From the NCBI GenBank assembly GCA_040388625.1, contig JAZKBK010000004.1, forward strand, positions 496,001 to 560,000: 64,000 nucleotides of DNA, given 5' to 3'. Below are positions 1-7,929 of this stretch, one piece after another. Made by a program: the position numbers and the translations under genes. The stretch's first letter is position 1, and each line of letters begins with the position of its first letter. A model generated the notes under the pieces. It had not been told where the DNA came from, ran no database searches, and saw nothing but the letters and a program-made list of their open reading frames with translations. This DNA is from Gemmatimonadota bacterium. Lineage in GTDB: Bacteria; Gemmatimonadota; Gemmatimonadetes; Gemmatimonadales; Gemmatimonadaceae.

Positions 1-2035
1 GCTCCAGTCCGGTGATGCGCTTGTGCTTTCCGGGGATGACGCGCGCACGATAGAAGTGGCGCGCGAGCGAACTGTGAAGAATGTCTTCCACGAGCGTCGA
101 TTTGCCCGATCCGGATACACCCGTCACCGCGACAAAATTGCCGAGCGGAATCTCCGCCGTCACGTCGCGCAGATTGTGCTCGGTCGCACCTTCTATGCAC
201 AGCATGCGGTCGCCATCCTGCGGGCGCCGCTTTTCCGGAACAGCAATCACCGAATCACCGCGCAGGTAGCGCCCAGTCACCGACGCGCGATCGTTGGTTA
301 CCTGCTCCACCGTGCCCTCGGCAATGACAAAACCACCGTGCTTTCCGGCGCCGGGTCCGAGGTCGATCAGGTGATCCGCGGCGCGCATCGTCTCCTCATC
401 GTGCTCCACGACGATCACGGTGTTGCCGAGATCGCGCAGCTGTCGCAGCGTCGCGAGCAATCGAGCGTTGTCTCGCTGGTGCAGACCGATCGACGGCTCG
501 TCCAGTATGTACAGCACGCCAACGAGTCGCGAGCCGATCTGTGTCGCGAGGCGAATGCGCTGCGCCTCGCCGCCGGACAACGATTCCGCCGCGCGGCCAA
601 GCGTCAGGTAGTCGAGACCTACGTCGACCAGAAAGCGCAGTCGCTCGCGTACTTCCTTGAGGATTGGGCCGGCGATGTCGGCGTCGAGCCCGGGTTGCGA
701 TCCCGATCGAACCTTGATGTCATTGAAGAAGTGAACCGCTTCGCCAACAGATAACTCGACCACGTCGCCGATGTTGACGCCAGCGATCGTCACTGCGAGC
801 GACTCGGGCTTGAGCCGTCGTCCGCCACAGGCAGTGCACGGAAGCGCGGTCATGAACTGCTCGAGATCGAGACGCACCGAATCCGACTCAGTCTCGTCGT
901 AACGGCGCTGCACGTTGGAGATGATTCCTTCCCACTTGATGTCGGCAGAGCGCGGACCGCCGCGGCGTCCGCCCGATCCGTAAAGAAGTGCGTCGCGCGT
1001 CTTCTGAGGCAGCTCGCCCCAGGGCGTATCGAGATTGAACTTGAGCTCGCGCGCGAGTCCTGGAAGGATGGTGCGTCGCAGATATCCGTCCGGCTCACCC
1101 CAAGGGAGAACCACGCCTTCCGGAATGGTCAGACTGGCGTCGCCGAGTATGAGATCCTCGCTTACCTCGCGACGAGTTCCGAGTCCGCCACACTTGGGGC
1201 ACGCACCGAACGGCGAGTTGAACGAGAACTGACGCGGCTCGAGCTCTGTGAGCGACGTTCCGCAATCGGGACATCCGAACTTCTCGGAAAACAGGTTCGA
1301 CGAATCGTCGTCGTGACGTTTCACTTCGACCAGACCGTCGGACAGCTTGAGTGCAGTCTCCACCGAATCCGCCAGGCGGCCGCGGTCGTCGCGATTGACG
1401 ACAACGCGGTCGACGACGATGGCGACGCTGTGATTCAGCTTCTTGTTCAGCTTTGGTGGCGACGCAAGCTCGATCAGATCGCCGTCGACGACGGCGCGCA
1501 CGAACCCCTGGCGGCGTGCACTCTCGAACAGCTCACGAAACTCGCCCTTTCTTTCGCGCACGAGCGGCGCGAGAATCTCGATGCGCGTGTCCTTTGGCCA
1601 CTGCAGGATCGTGTCCGCGATCTGCGCGGCGCTCTGACGCTCAACCGCACGGCCGCACGTGGGGCAGTGCGGTGTGCCAGCGCGCGCGTAAAGGAGACGC
1701 AGGTAATCGTAGATTTCCGTTACGGTCCCGACGGTAGAGCGCGGATTGTGGCCCGCCGTCTTCTGCTGGATCGATATCGCCGGTGACAGTCCCTCGATCG
1801 AATCGACATCGGGCTTTTCCATCAACCCGAGGAACTGGCGTGCGTAAGCGGACAGCGACTCCACGTACCGCCGTTGACCCTCGGCGTAGATGGTATCGAA
1901 GGCCAGCGACGACTTGCCGGAGCCCGACAGGCCGGTGATCACCGTCAGCTTGTCGCGCGGGATGGTAACATTGACGTCGCGGAGATTGTGCTCGCGAGCG
2001 CCTCGAACTATCAGTGCCTCTTCTGCCATAGCCAT
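1..2035 (-). CDS. uvrA: Excinuclease ABC subunit A, 3' end beyond the window
   Basis: UvrA is the damage-recognition ATPase of nucleotide excision repair and loads UvrB at DNA lesions. About 678 residues are visible. The first Walker A (GLSGSGKS) is at residues 35-42, the ABC signature [13 protein letters not shown] is followed by Walker [16 protein letters not shown], and a second Walker A (GVSGSGKS) lies near residue 640. Zinc-type CPxCG, CPDCG and CPKCG pairs lie between them. The family is about 940 residues long, so roughly 260 C-terminal residues are missing at the window edge. Two ATGs are possible, at 2035 and 2029; neither has a strong ribosome binding site. It is transcribed away from cutA. 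The assignment is secure. Confidence 0.97.
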   Translation of the reverse strand, partial: MAMAEEALIVRGAREHNLRDVNVTIPRDKLTVITGLSGSGKSSLAFDTIYAEGQRRYVESLSAYARQFLGLMEKPDVDSIEGLSPAISIQQKTAGHNPRSTVGTVTEIYDYLRLLYARAGTPHCPTCGRAVERQSAAQIADTILQWPKDTRIEILAPLVRERKGEFRELFESARRQGFVRAVVDGDLIELASPPKLNKKLNHSVAIVVDRVVVNRDDRGRLADSVETALKLSDGLVEVKRHDDDSSNLFSEKFGCPDCGTSLTELEPRQFSFNSPFGACPKCGGLGTRREVSEDLILGDASLTIPEGVVLPWGEPDGYLRRTILPGLARELKFNLDTPWGELPQKTRDALLYGSGGRRGGPRSADIKWEGIISNVQRRYDETESDSVRLDLEQFMTALPCTACGGRRLKPESLAVTIAGVNIGDVVELSVGEAVHFFNDIKVRSGSQPGLDADIAGPILKEVRERLRFLVDVGLDYLTLGRAAESLSGGEAQRIRLATQIGSRLVGVLYILDEPSIGLHQRDNARLLATLRQLRDLGNTVIVVEHDEETMRAADHLIDLGPGAGKHGGFVIAEGTVEQVTNDRASVTGRYLRGDSVIAVPEKRRPQDGDRMLCIEGATEHNLRDVTAEIPLGNFVAVTGVSGSGKSTLVEDILHSSLARHFYRARVIPGKHKRITGLE

Positions 2036-2069
2036 CTAAACCTAACGGACTTACGGTGTAAATTCGGGT

Positions 2070-2405
2070 ATGCCACACTCCGACGCAGTAGTTGTCCTGA
2101 CGACGGTCGGGACGGAGGACGATGCCGCAACCCTCGTCCGGGCCCTTCTCGAGCGGCGCCTTGTGGCGTGCGGGACGATGCTCCCAAAGGCACGCTCCAT
2201 CTACCGGTGGGACAACAAGGTTGCCGACGAGACCGAGGTAGTCCTGATGCTCAAGACCCGGTCCGCCTGCCTGGACGCCCTTCAGGCCTCTTTCGAGACG
2301 CTCCACCCATACAAGCTGCCCGAGCTGCTGGTCCTTCCGGTCGCCGCCGGCCTGCCGAAGTACCTCAGCTGGATCGCGGACGAGACCGGCCTCTCGATCG
2401 CGTGA
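2070..2405 (+). CDS. cutA: CutA1 divalent-cation tolerance protein
   Basis: This 111-residue protein has the length and sequence of the trimeric CutA1 family. The family's VxTT start, the RLVACGTMLP segment, YRWDNKV, EVVLMLKT and the HPYKLPELLVLPV motif are all present. CutA is linked to copper and divalent-metal tolerance in Escherichia coli, but its biochemical role is unsettled. A TAAATT box at 2059-2064 lies only 5 nt upstream of the ATG and there is no Shine-Dalgarno sequence, so the mRNA may be leaderless. The stop codon overlaps the GTG start of the next gene, which suggests an operon running into the ABC exporter genes. Confidence 0.95.
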   Translation: MPHSDAVVVLTTVGTEDDAATLVRALLERRLVACGTMLPKARSIYRWDNKVADETEVVLMLKTRSACLDALQASFETLHPYKLPELLVLPVAAGLPKYLSWIADETGLSIA

Positions 2406-3166
2406 AACTGAACCTGGACCGCCGGGTTCTCGCCGCGGCGGCTCTTCTCTGCTGGGCAATCGGGCTGGCCTGGATGGTCAGACGTCGCCACGACGTCTCC
2501 GACGCTGACCGCCTCGCACTGGGTGTCCTCCGCCTCGAGCCGGCAACCTACTTCTACACGATCGATCAGACGGGCGAGCCAATCGGCTGGGCTAGCTCAT
2601 CGCTCGATACCACCGCAAGCGGCTTCACGGCTCGTGGGGCGGTGCGGGTGCGCGCGCTCATCGCCGGCGACAGCCAATCGGTAATCGCGTCGTCAACCGC
2701 TCACCTCACCCGCGCATTCGCGCTAGATACTTTCGCGCTCACCGTAAACGGAATCGAGCATCCGCTTCAGCTCCGGGAAACGCCTCCCGCAGGCTCAGGC
2801 GTTCTGCTTCCCTCCCTGGCGCCGATCGCGATAATGCTCACGCGCGCGCCCCACATCGGGGCGTCGACTGCAACCCGCATCTACAATCCACTCAGCCGGC
2901 GCGTCGAACCCGTGACGCTCCGCATTGCTGCAGAGTCCTTATTCAGCGTGGCGGATAGCGCCGTTTTCGACACTGCACGGAAGCACTGGGTAGCCGCTCA
3001 CATCGACACGGTACGCGCTTGGCAGCTCGTACCACCCTCTCGTGCGATTTCTGCCTGGGTGGATTCACGCGGCCGGCTCGTTGCCGCGAGCGAGCCCGGC
3101 GGACTGTCGATGACGCGCAGTACCTACGAGATCGCCACGCTCAACCCGAAGCTCCCGAAACCTTGA
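2402..3166 (+). CDS. Membrane-anchored protein of unknown function
   Basis: I do not recognise a family for this 254-residue protein. It starts at a GTG overlapping the cutA stop. A hydrophobic helix at about residues 8-25 follows the basic MKLNLDRR N-terminus, so it is probably an inner-membrane anchor with the remaining 225 or so residues outside the cytoplasm. The exported part is rich in short beta-strand-like stretches and Ser/Thr, with no evident catalytic motif. Its TGA overlaps the TTG start of the ABC ATPase, so it is translationally coupled to an exporter and may be an accessory subunit. That role is inferred from position only. Confidence 0.75.
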   Translation: MKLNLDRRVLAAAALLCWAIGLAWMVRRRHDVSDADRLALGVLRLEPATYFYTIDQTGEPIGWASSSLDTTASGFTARGAVRVRALIAGDSQSVIASSTAHLTRAFALDTFALTVNGIEHPLQLRETPPAGSGVLLPSLAPIAIMLTRAPHIGASTATRIYNPLSRRVEPVTLRIAAESLFSVADSAVFDTARKHWVAAHIDTVRAWQLVPPSRAISAWVDSRGRLVAASEPGGLSMTRSTYEIATLNPKLPKP

Positions 3167-3918
3167 TCCAGCTTGCAGGCCTCACGAAGCGTTACGGCAA
3201 CTTCACAGCTGTTGCAGAAATGGATCTGTCGGTGCGACGAGGTGAATTGTTCGGCCTCCTCGGCCCGAATGGCGCCGGCAAGACCACCACGCTGCGCATG
3301 ATCGCCGGCATTCTTCAGCCTACGGCCGGAACCATCGCGATTGGCGGTGTCAGTCTCGCCGACGATCCCGTCGCGGCCAAATCCAGGTTGGGCTTTATCC
3401 CGGATCGCCCATTCATCTACGAGAAGCTCACGGGCACCGAATTCCTGCGCTTCGTCGCCGGTCTGTACGGTCAGGGTGGAGATGAAATCGACCGGCGTGG
3501 AGAAGAGCTGCTCGCGCTCTTCGATCTCGTCGATTGGAAGGACGAGCTGGTCGAAACCTACAGTCATGGCATGCGCCAGAAACTCATCATCGCCAGCGCG
3601 TTCGTTCACCGTCCGGAAGTCATAGTCGTCGACGAGCCGATGGTCGGACTCGACCCAAAAGCGGCACGTCTGCTCAAGGACCTGTTTCGCGCCTACGTCG
3701 ATCGTGGTAATACGATAGTCATGTCGACACACACGCTCGAAGTGGCGGAGACGTTGTGCGACAGGATCGCGATCGTCCAGAACGGAAGGATCGCAGCAAT
3801 GGGAACGATGACCGAGCTTCGCACCAGTACCGGTTACGATTCCGGACTGGAAGACATCTTCCTCCGGCTGACCGGAGAGAAGGCAGGGCGTACGGCGCTG
3901 GAAGTTCTGTCGGTCTGA
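3163..3918 (+). CDS. ABC exporter ATP-binding protein
   Basis: This is a 251-residue single-domain ABC ATPase. Walker A is GPNGAGKTT near residue 38. The signature helix is a degenerate YSHGMRQKL, as is common in ABC-2 type exporters, and Walker B is VIVVDEPMVGLD with an STH switch histidine. I start it at TTG 3163, which overlaps the preceding stop codon, because upstream in-frame codons lie inside the previous gene and homology begins at about this residue. It is followed after 10 nt by a large permease, its likely partner. The substrate cannot be read from the sequence. Confidence 0.93.
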   Translation: MIQLAGLTKRYGNFTAVAEMDLSVRRGELFGLLGPNGAGKTTTLRMIAGILQPTAGTIAIGGVSLADDPVAAKSRLGFIPDRPFIYEKLTGTEFLRFVAGLYGQGGDEIDRRGEELLALFDLVDWKDELVETYSHGMRQKLIIASAFVHRPEVIVVDEPMVGLDPKAARLLKDLFRAYVDRGNTIVMSTHTLEVAETLCDRIAIVQNGRIAAMGTMTELRTSTGYDSGLEDIFLRLTGEKAGRTALEVLSV

Positions 3919-3928
3919 CGGCGACATC

Positions 3929-5602
3929 ATGGTCCGGCAGCTACTGCACGTACTGTCTCCCAAAGTGCAATCGCTTCGCGCCGTTGCGCGACGGGGATCG
4001 CGCGGACGCGGCGCGCGAATTGTTCTCCTGTCGAGTGTCGGCGGAGTGTTCTGGCTCTGCGTATTCGGCGTCACCTACCGGCTGCTGACGTACTTCAGGA
4101 ACGTTCCCGAGATCGGCACGCTGCTCGCCGCAAAGCTGCTCGGCCTGGTCCTCGTGAGCTTTTTTGGCCTTCTGTTGTTATCCAACGTCATCACCGCGCT
4201 GTCCACCTTCTTCCTCGCTCGTGATCTGGATCTGCTTGTTGGAACGCCAGTCGACTGGCTGTCCGTATACGGTGCGAAACTCATCGAGACGCTGGTGAAC
4301 TCGAGCTGGATGGTCGTGTTGATGGCGTTTCCCATCTTCACGGCATACGGAATCGCGTACGACGGAGGTTGGTGGTATCCGCTCGTTGCTGTCGCCGCAG
4401 TGATTCCGTTTCTGATAATTCCGGCTGCCGTCGGCGCAGCTGTCACGCTGCTGCTTGTCAACATTTTCCCCGCGCGTCGCACGCGTGACATTCTCAGCGT
4501 GATCACGGTGCTCGCCGCTGGCGGCGTCATACTCGCGTTCAGATTGCTGCGTCCCGAACGACTCGCCCGACCGGAGGGCTTTCGCTCCCTCGTCGATTTT
4601 CTTGCAGTTCTGCGGACGCCCACTTCGCCGTGGCTCCCGAGTGACTGGGTGCAGACGGGCGTGCTCGGCTGGCTGCGTTACGAGCCGGATGCGCTGCCGT
4701 TCTATCTACTGTGGTCGACCGCTGCGGCGCTTGTCGTCATGGGTGCGATACTGCATCGCACCCTCTACGCCGCTGGATTCAGCAAATCACAGGAAGGAAG
4801 CGGCAGAACGGCGACACGCGGCCGCGCACGGTCGCGCATGCTGCTGAACATGCTTCCCGCGACGCGGCGAGAGCTCGTGCTCAAGGAACTGCGCCTGTTC
4901 TTCCGCGATACGACGCAGTGGTCGCAGCTGATCTTGCTGGTCGTGCTCGTCGTCGTGTACGTGCTCAACGTTCGCTTTCTTCCGTTGCGCGGCGACGGAA
5001 TAACCTTCTTCCTCGCCAACATAGTTCCATTCCTGAATCTCGTCCTCGCTGGATTCGTGCTCGCCTCGATCGCTGCGCGGTTCATCTTTCCGTCGGTGAG
5101 TCTGGAAGGACGCTCGTGGTGGCTGCTCAAGGCCAGCCCACTCTCGATGCGCGATCTGCTGTGGGCGAAGTTCTGGGTGGGTACGATGCCACTTCTCGCG
5201 TTGGCGCTCGCGATCGTCTTCACGACCGACGTGCTTCTCGAGGTGAGCGAGTTCATGACCGCGGTTTCGATCGGTACGATCACGCTGCTTACCTTCGCAA
5301 TATCCGGCCTCGCGATCGGCGCTGGAACCATCTTCCCCCAGTTCGAAACTGAGAACGCGGCGCAGATACCTACATCGTTCGGCGGTCTCATATTCATGAT
5401 GACCGCCATTTCGCTCATCGGTGCCGTGATCGTGCTCGAGGCGCGGCCGGTATACACGTATCTCCTGGCGCGATCGTTCGGGAGTCCGATCGACCCGACG
5501 GAGATGATAATCGCCTTCTCAGCCGCCGCGGCGTTGTGTCTGACGGCAACTCTTGCACCGATCCACCTGGCGGTGCGACGGTTGACCGCACTGGAGCTAT
5601 AG
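3929..5602 (+). CDS. ABC exporter permease, large polytopic membrane protein
   Basis: This 557-residue protein is strongly hydrophobic, with about 10-12 predicted membrane segments. Clear ones include GGVFWLCVFGVTY, LLGLVLVSFFGLLLLSN, LILLVVLVVVYVLNV and a group near the C-terminus. Two similar halves are separated by a basic linker around residue 290 (GRTATRGRARSRM), so it may be two fused permease halves. It sits directly behind the ATPase gene and resembles the putative-ABC-exporter permeases paired with such ATPases. Its stop overlaps the convergent gene's stop by 6 nt. Cargo is unknown. Confidence 0.8.
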   Translation: MVRQLLHVLSPKVQSLRAVARRGSRGRGARIVLLSSVGGVFWLCVFGVTYRLLTYFRNVPEIGTLLAAKLLGLVLVSFFGLLLLSNVITALSTFFLARDLDLLVGTPVDWLSVYGAKLIETLVNSSWMVVLMAFPIFTAYGIAYDGGWWYPLVAVAAVIPFLIIPAAVGAAVTLLLVNIFPARRTRDILSVITVLAAGGVILAFRLLRPERLARPEGFRSLVDFLAVLRTPTSPWLPSDWVQTGVLGWLRYEPDALPFYLLWSTAAALVVMGAILHRTLYAAGFSKSQEGSGRTATRGRARSRMLLNMLPATRRELVLKELRLFFRDTTQWSQLILLVVLVVVYVLNVRFLPLRGDGITFFLANIVPFLNLVLAGFVLASIAARFIFPSVSLEGRSWWLLKASPLSMRDLLWAKFWVGTMPLLALALAIVFTTDVLLEVSEFMTAVSIGTITLLTFAISGLAIGAGTIFPQFETENAAQIPTSFGGLIFMMTAISLIGAVIVLEARPVYTYLLARSFGSPIDPTEMIIAFSAAAALCLTATLAPIHLAVRRLTALEL

Positions 5603-6727
5603 CGCAGGCCCGACGAATGTGAACGGCTGCTGAACCAGCTGCCGAACGGGATGGCCGCGGAGGCGCGCGGGAATGAATCGGGCTTCCGAAAGCGCCCGGA
5701 CTACAGAGGCCGCGAACCGAGGATCGGTCGATGAGACGATGCCAATCGTTTCCGGCTCGGGGCGCCCAGCAGTGTCGACCACGAACTCCGCCAGGACTCG
5801 TCCGGGGACGCGCTCCTTGTAGAGTGGATCGGGATACCAGGGCGTGGCAGGAGCGGACGAGTCCACTCGCGCGGGTATGTCCACTTGATCGGCGGTGTAG
5901 ACCTTGAGACGGTCGACAAGGTCGGCGAGTTCCGCCGGGGTGAGCGATTTCTTCTTTCTGGGCTCGCCCTGGCGGGTCCAGACAACGATGGTTCCGCAAA
6001 GTATGGGACCGAGCCGATCGACGAACTGCGGCGGAACGGTGGCGATGCCCGAGTAGATCTCGATTCCAACGATATCGCTCGGCGTCACCCAGTCCAGATC
6101 GAACTCTGCCGAGTTGGCGGGCGTGCCATCGATCCAGACCGACGGCCAGCAGCTATTGCCGCGAATGCGAACATGAGACTCGTCCGGATTGCTTTCGGTG
6201 ATCTGAAGTCCCGGAACCATCCGGAGCATGTCTGTGATCTTAAGCGGCGCGCGCTCCGCAATTTCGTCAGCCGTGATGAAGTGCCCGAAGCCGCGATCTC
6301 GTCGCTCGTAGAATCCCGCCAGATAACCTTCGTAGTGGCGCGGAAGTTTTGCGCGCACGACCACCGGGCTGAGCTCGTGCGGCACGTCCTTCATCGTCAC
6401 GTCGACGTGCGTGGTCGTTCGGTTGGTGACGACAACATCGATGGACACCGGTAAGAAGCCCAGGCGCCGAACATGTAACGATCCTGTGCCGGGAGGGACT
6501 CCCTGGAGGATGAACCGGCCGGAATCGTCGCTCTCGGCGCTGAGCGCCGTGCCGGCTACGGAGACTTTTGCTCCGTTGATTCCAACACCGGCCGAGTCAC
6601 GCACGGTGCCGGTGATGGTACCCTGCGCGGCAGCGTTGCGGGTCAACGCCGGCGACGCGCTCAGGATCAGGAGCGCAGGCAGCATTACAGCTGAACCTCT
6701 TGAGATCCGCACGGGCGACCAGTGCAT
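5597..6727 (-). CDS. Secreted CarboxypepD_reg / TonB-receptor Plug / TonB C-terminal fusion protein
   Basis: The start at 6727 has a strong GGAGG ribosome site 5 nt upstream. The 376-residue product has a signal peptide (cleavage near residue 35, NAAAQ). A carboxypeptidase-regulatory-like Ig fold (GTITGTVRDSAGVGINGAKV) covers about 36-105. A TonB-dependent-receptor Plug-like domain (DMLRMVPGLQI, VRIRGNSCWPSVWIDG) covers about 128-252. A TonB C-terminal-like domain (VLAEFVVDTAGRPE, ARFIPAR) covers about 290-376. C183 and C244 could form a disulphide within the Plug. There is no 22-strand barrel, so it cannot be a receptor channel by itself. I infer a periplasmic or outer-membrane adaptor; the role is unknown. 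Confidence 0.85.
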   Translation of the reverse strand: MHWSPVRISRGSAVMLPALLILSASPALTRNAAAQGTITGTVRDSAGVGINGAKVSVAGTALSAESDDSGRFILQGVPPGTGSLHVRRLGFLPVSIDVVVTNRTTTHVDVTMKDVPHELSPVVVRAKLPRHYEGYLAGFYERRDRGFGHFITADEIAERAPLKITDMLRMVPGLQITESNPDESHVRIRGNSCWPSVWIDGTPANSAEFDLDWVTPSDIVGIEIYSGIATVPPQFVDRLGPILCGTIVVWTRQGEPRKKKSLTPAELADLVDRLKVYTADQVDIPARVDSSAPATPWYPDPLYKERVPGRVLAEFVVDTAGRPEPETIGIVSSTDPRFAASVVRALSEARFIPARLRGHPVRQLVQQPFTFVGPAL

Positions 6728-6747
6728 CTGAACCTCCGGATCGATGC

Positions 6748-7005
6748 CTACAACGTCTTTCCCTCGATTGTCTTTCCAAGGAACGCGCGAAACAATGGCG
6801 GCAGGGAGGCGAGCGCCCACACCACTTCGAGGATGATGAACCCGGCGCGCCGGTCATGGATCGCGACCCAGGCGAGCAGCCCCGATCCAACAAAGTTGAG
6901 CACATTGAATGCCGCGCCGTCGTTTCGCATCTTGCCCGCCTGCAGCGACACGAACCCGATGAGCAAGAAGGCCGCGCCGACCATCGACAGCGTTTGATAG
7001 AACAC
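6748..7005 (-). CDS. CBU_0592-like small membrane protein
   Basis: This 85-residue protein starts at GTG 7005, just downstream of the preceding gene's stop at 7010. Longer starts would run into that gene. It has three hydrophobic segments (MVGAAFLLIGFVSL, AFNVLNFVGSGLLAWVAI, GFIILEVVWALASLP), a layout and sequence like the CBU_0592 family of small membrane proteins of unknown function. It is the last gene of the cytochrome c maturation operon. That placement is suggestive, but a role in haem delivery is not shown. Confidence 0.7.
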   Translation of the reverse strand: MFYQTLSMVGAAFLLIGFVSLQAGKMRNDGAAFNVLNFVGSGLLAWVAIHDRRAGFIILEVVWALASLPPLFRAFLGKTIEGKTL

Positions 7006-7009
7006 CCGG

Positions 7010-7363
7010 TCAGGCCGCCAGAACGTTCCCGCACTCGGAACAGTAAGCCGCGTCACTCTCTGGACGCGGCCCGCAGCGCGCGCAGACCACTTCACTCGCC
7101 GGCGCCGGCTCACCCGTGCGCATCGCGGCTACGGCACTCTGCGTGTACGACGACTTGAGCTCTGCGTAGTCAGTATCCGAAAGCTTCCCGGTTACATGGT
7201 CGAACTCGATCTCGCGCAGTGCGTCGACCGCGGTCGTGACGCCGGTGCTTCGGCTCACCACCCGCGGCACCGACTTCATCCCGAGCGGCTCCCGGAATAG
7301 TGGATACAGCACGAAACAGAGCGCCACGATGGCAAGCCCGGTTCCAACGATCATCGCAATCAT
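7010..7363 (-). CDS. CcmI-like membrane protein with C-terminal zinc ribbon
   Basis: The 117-residue product has one N-terminal membrane helix (MIVGTGLAIVALCFVLYPLF). A short segment DALREIEFDHVTGKLSDTDY follows that resembles the beginning of CcmI/CycH proteins, and then a four-cysteine zinc ribbon (CARCG...CSECG). Classical CcmI carries a large TPR domain that binds apocytochrome; that domain is absent here. The start overlaps the ccmH stop. By position and N-terminal resemblance it is probably a reduced CcmI-type subunit of the cytochrome c haem lyase, with the zinc ribbon possibly replacing the TPR interaction surface. That role is inferred. Confidence 0.75.
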   Translation of the reverse strand: MIAMIVGTGLAIVALCFVLYPLFREPLGMKSVPRVVSRSTGVTTAVDALREIEFDHVTGKLSDTDYAELKSSYTQSAVAAMRTGEPAPASEVVCARCGPRPESDAAYCSECGNVLAA

Positions 7364-7929
7364 GCGTCGTCCCTCATTACTTCGTGCAAACGCGCAAGCT
7401 CTTCCGGCGTGGCGTGAACCGTATCCTCCGGGATGTTTGGCTCTGCCTCCGGCCTGCTCCAGTGCTTCAACAGCGCAAACACCAGCACGCTGCCAGCGCC
7501 AAGCGTCACGAATGGAGCCAGATAGCCAAGCCAGTTGAAGCCTTCCTTTGCAGGCGCCATCAACACGCGCTCACCGTACACCGAGCGAAACGCAGCCAGG
7601 ATCTCCTGCGCACCGTATCCGCCCCCGACCAGCCCCATCACGTCCACGTGCATCGACGGCGAGACAGGACACGTGAAATCGGTTGTCCTGCAAGTATAGA
7701 TGTCGAGGTTGCAGCCGCACTGGCAGTGAATGTGGTGTTCGAGGTCGTCCCGTTGCGCGTCGCTCAGCAGTGGAGTGGCATTCGGCTTCGCGGGCAGTCG
7801 CACCGGCTTGTACGTGGCGGCGCTCATGTCCATGTCCATCGAATTCGCCGACCCCTGCGCACTCGCAACGCGCGCGACAGCAAGACTGCTCGCGACAGAA
7901 AGCAGAAACTGTCTGCGCCCCATCGTCAT
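7360..7929 (-). CDS. ccmH: Cytochrome c maturation thiol-disulphide protein CcmH
   Basis: The start at 7929 forms an ATGA overlap with the ccmF stop; 7923 is an alternative. The 189-residue protein has a signal peptide with a twin-arginine-free N-region (MGRRQFLLSVASSLAVA), a CcmH core and one C-terminal membrane helix (APFVTLGAGSVLVFALL). The classical LRCxxC active site is replaced by HCQCGC (C69, C71, C73) with further cysteines at C80 and C87. The downstream helix-rich segment ending YGERVLMAPAKEG is typical of the family. It reduces apocytochrome cysteines before haem attachment in the periplasm. The identification is good; the cysteine pattern is atypical. Confidence 0.88.
   Translation of the reverse strand: MTMGRRQFLLSVASSLAVARVASAQGSANSMDMDMSAATYKPVRLPAKPNATPLLSDAQRDDLEHHIHCQCGCNLDIYTCRTTDFTCPVSPSMHVDVMGLVGGGYGAQEILAAFRSVYGERVLMAPAKEGFNWLGYLAPFVTLGAGSVLVFALLKHWSRPEAEPNIPEDTVHATPEELARLHEVMRDDA

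Noticed and set aside
2402-3166. Periplasmic component of a lipoprotein (Lol) exporter
   Set aside because: It is coupled to an ABC exporter, but neither it nor the permease shows Lol or MacB signatures.
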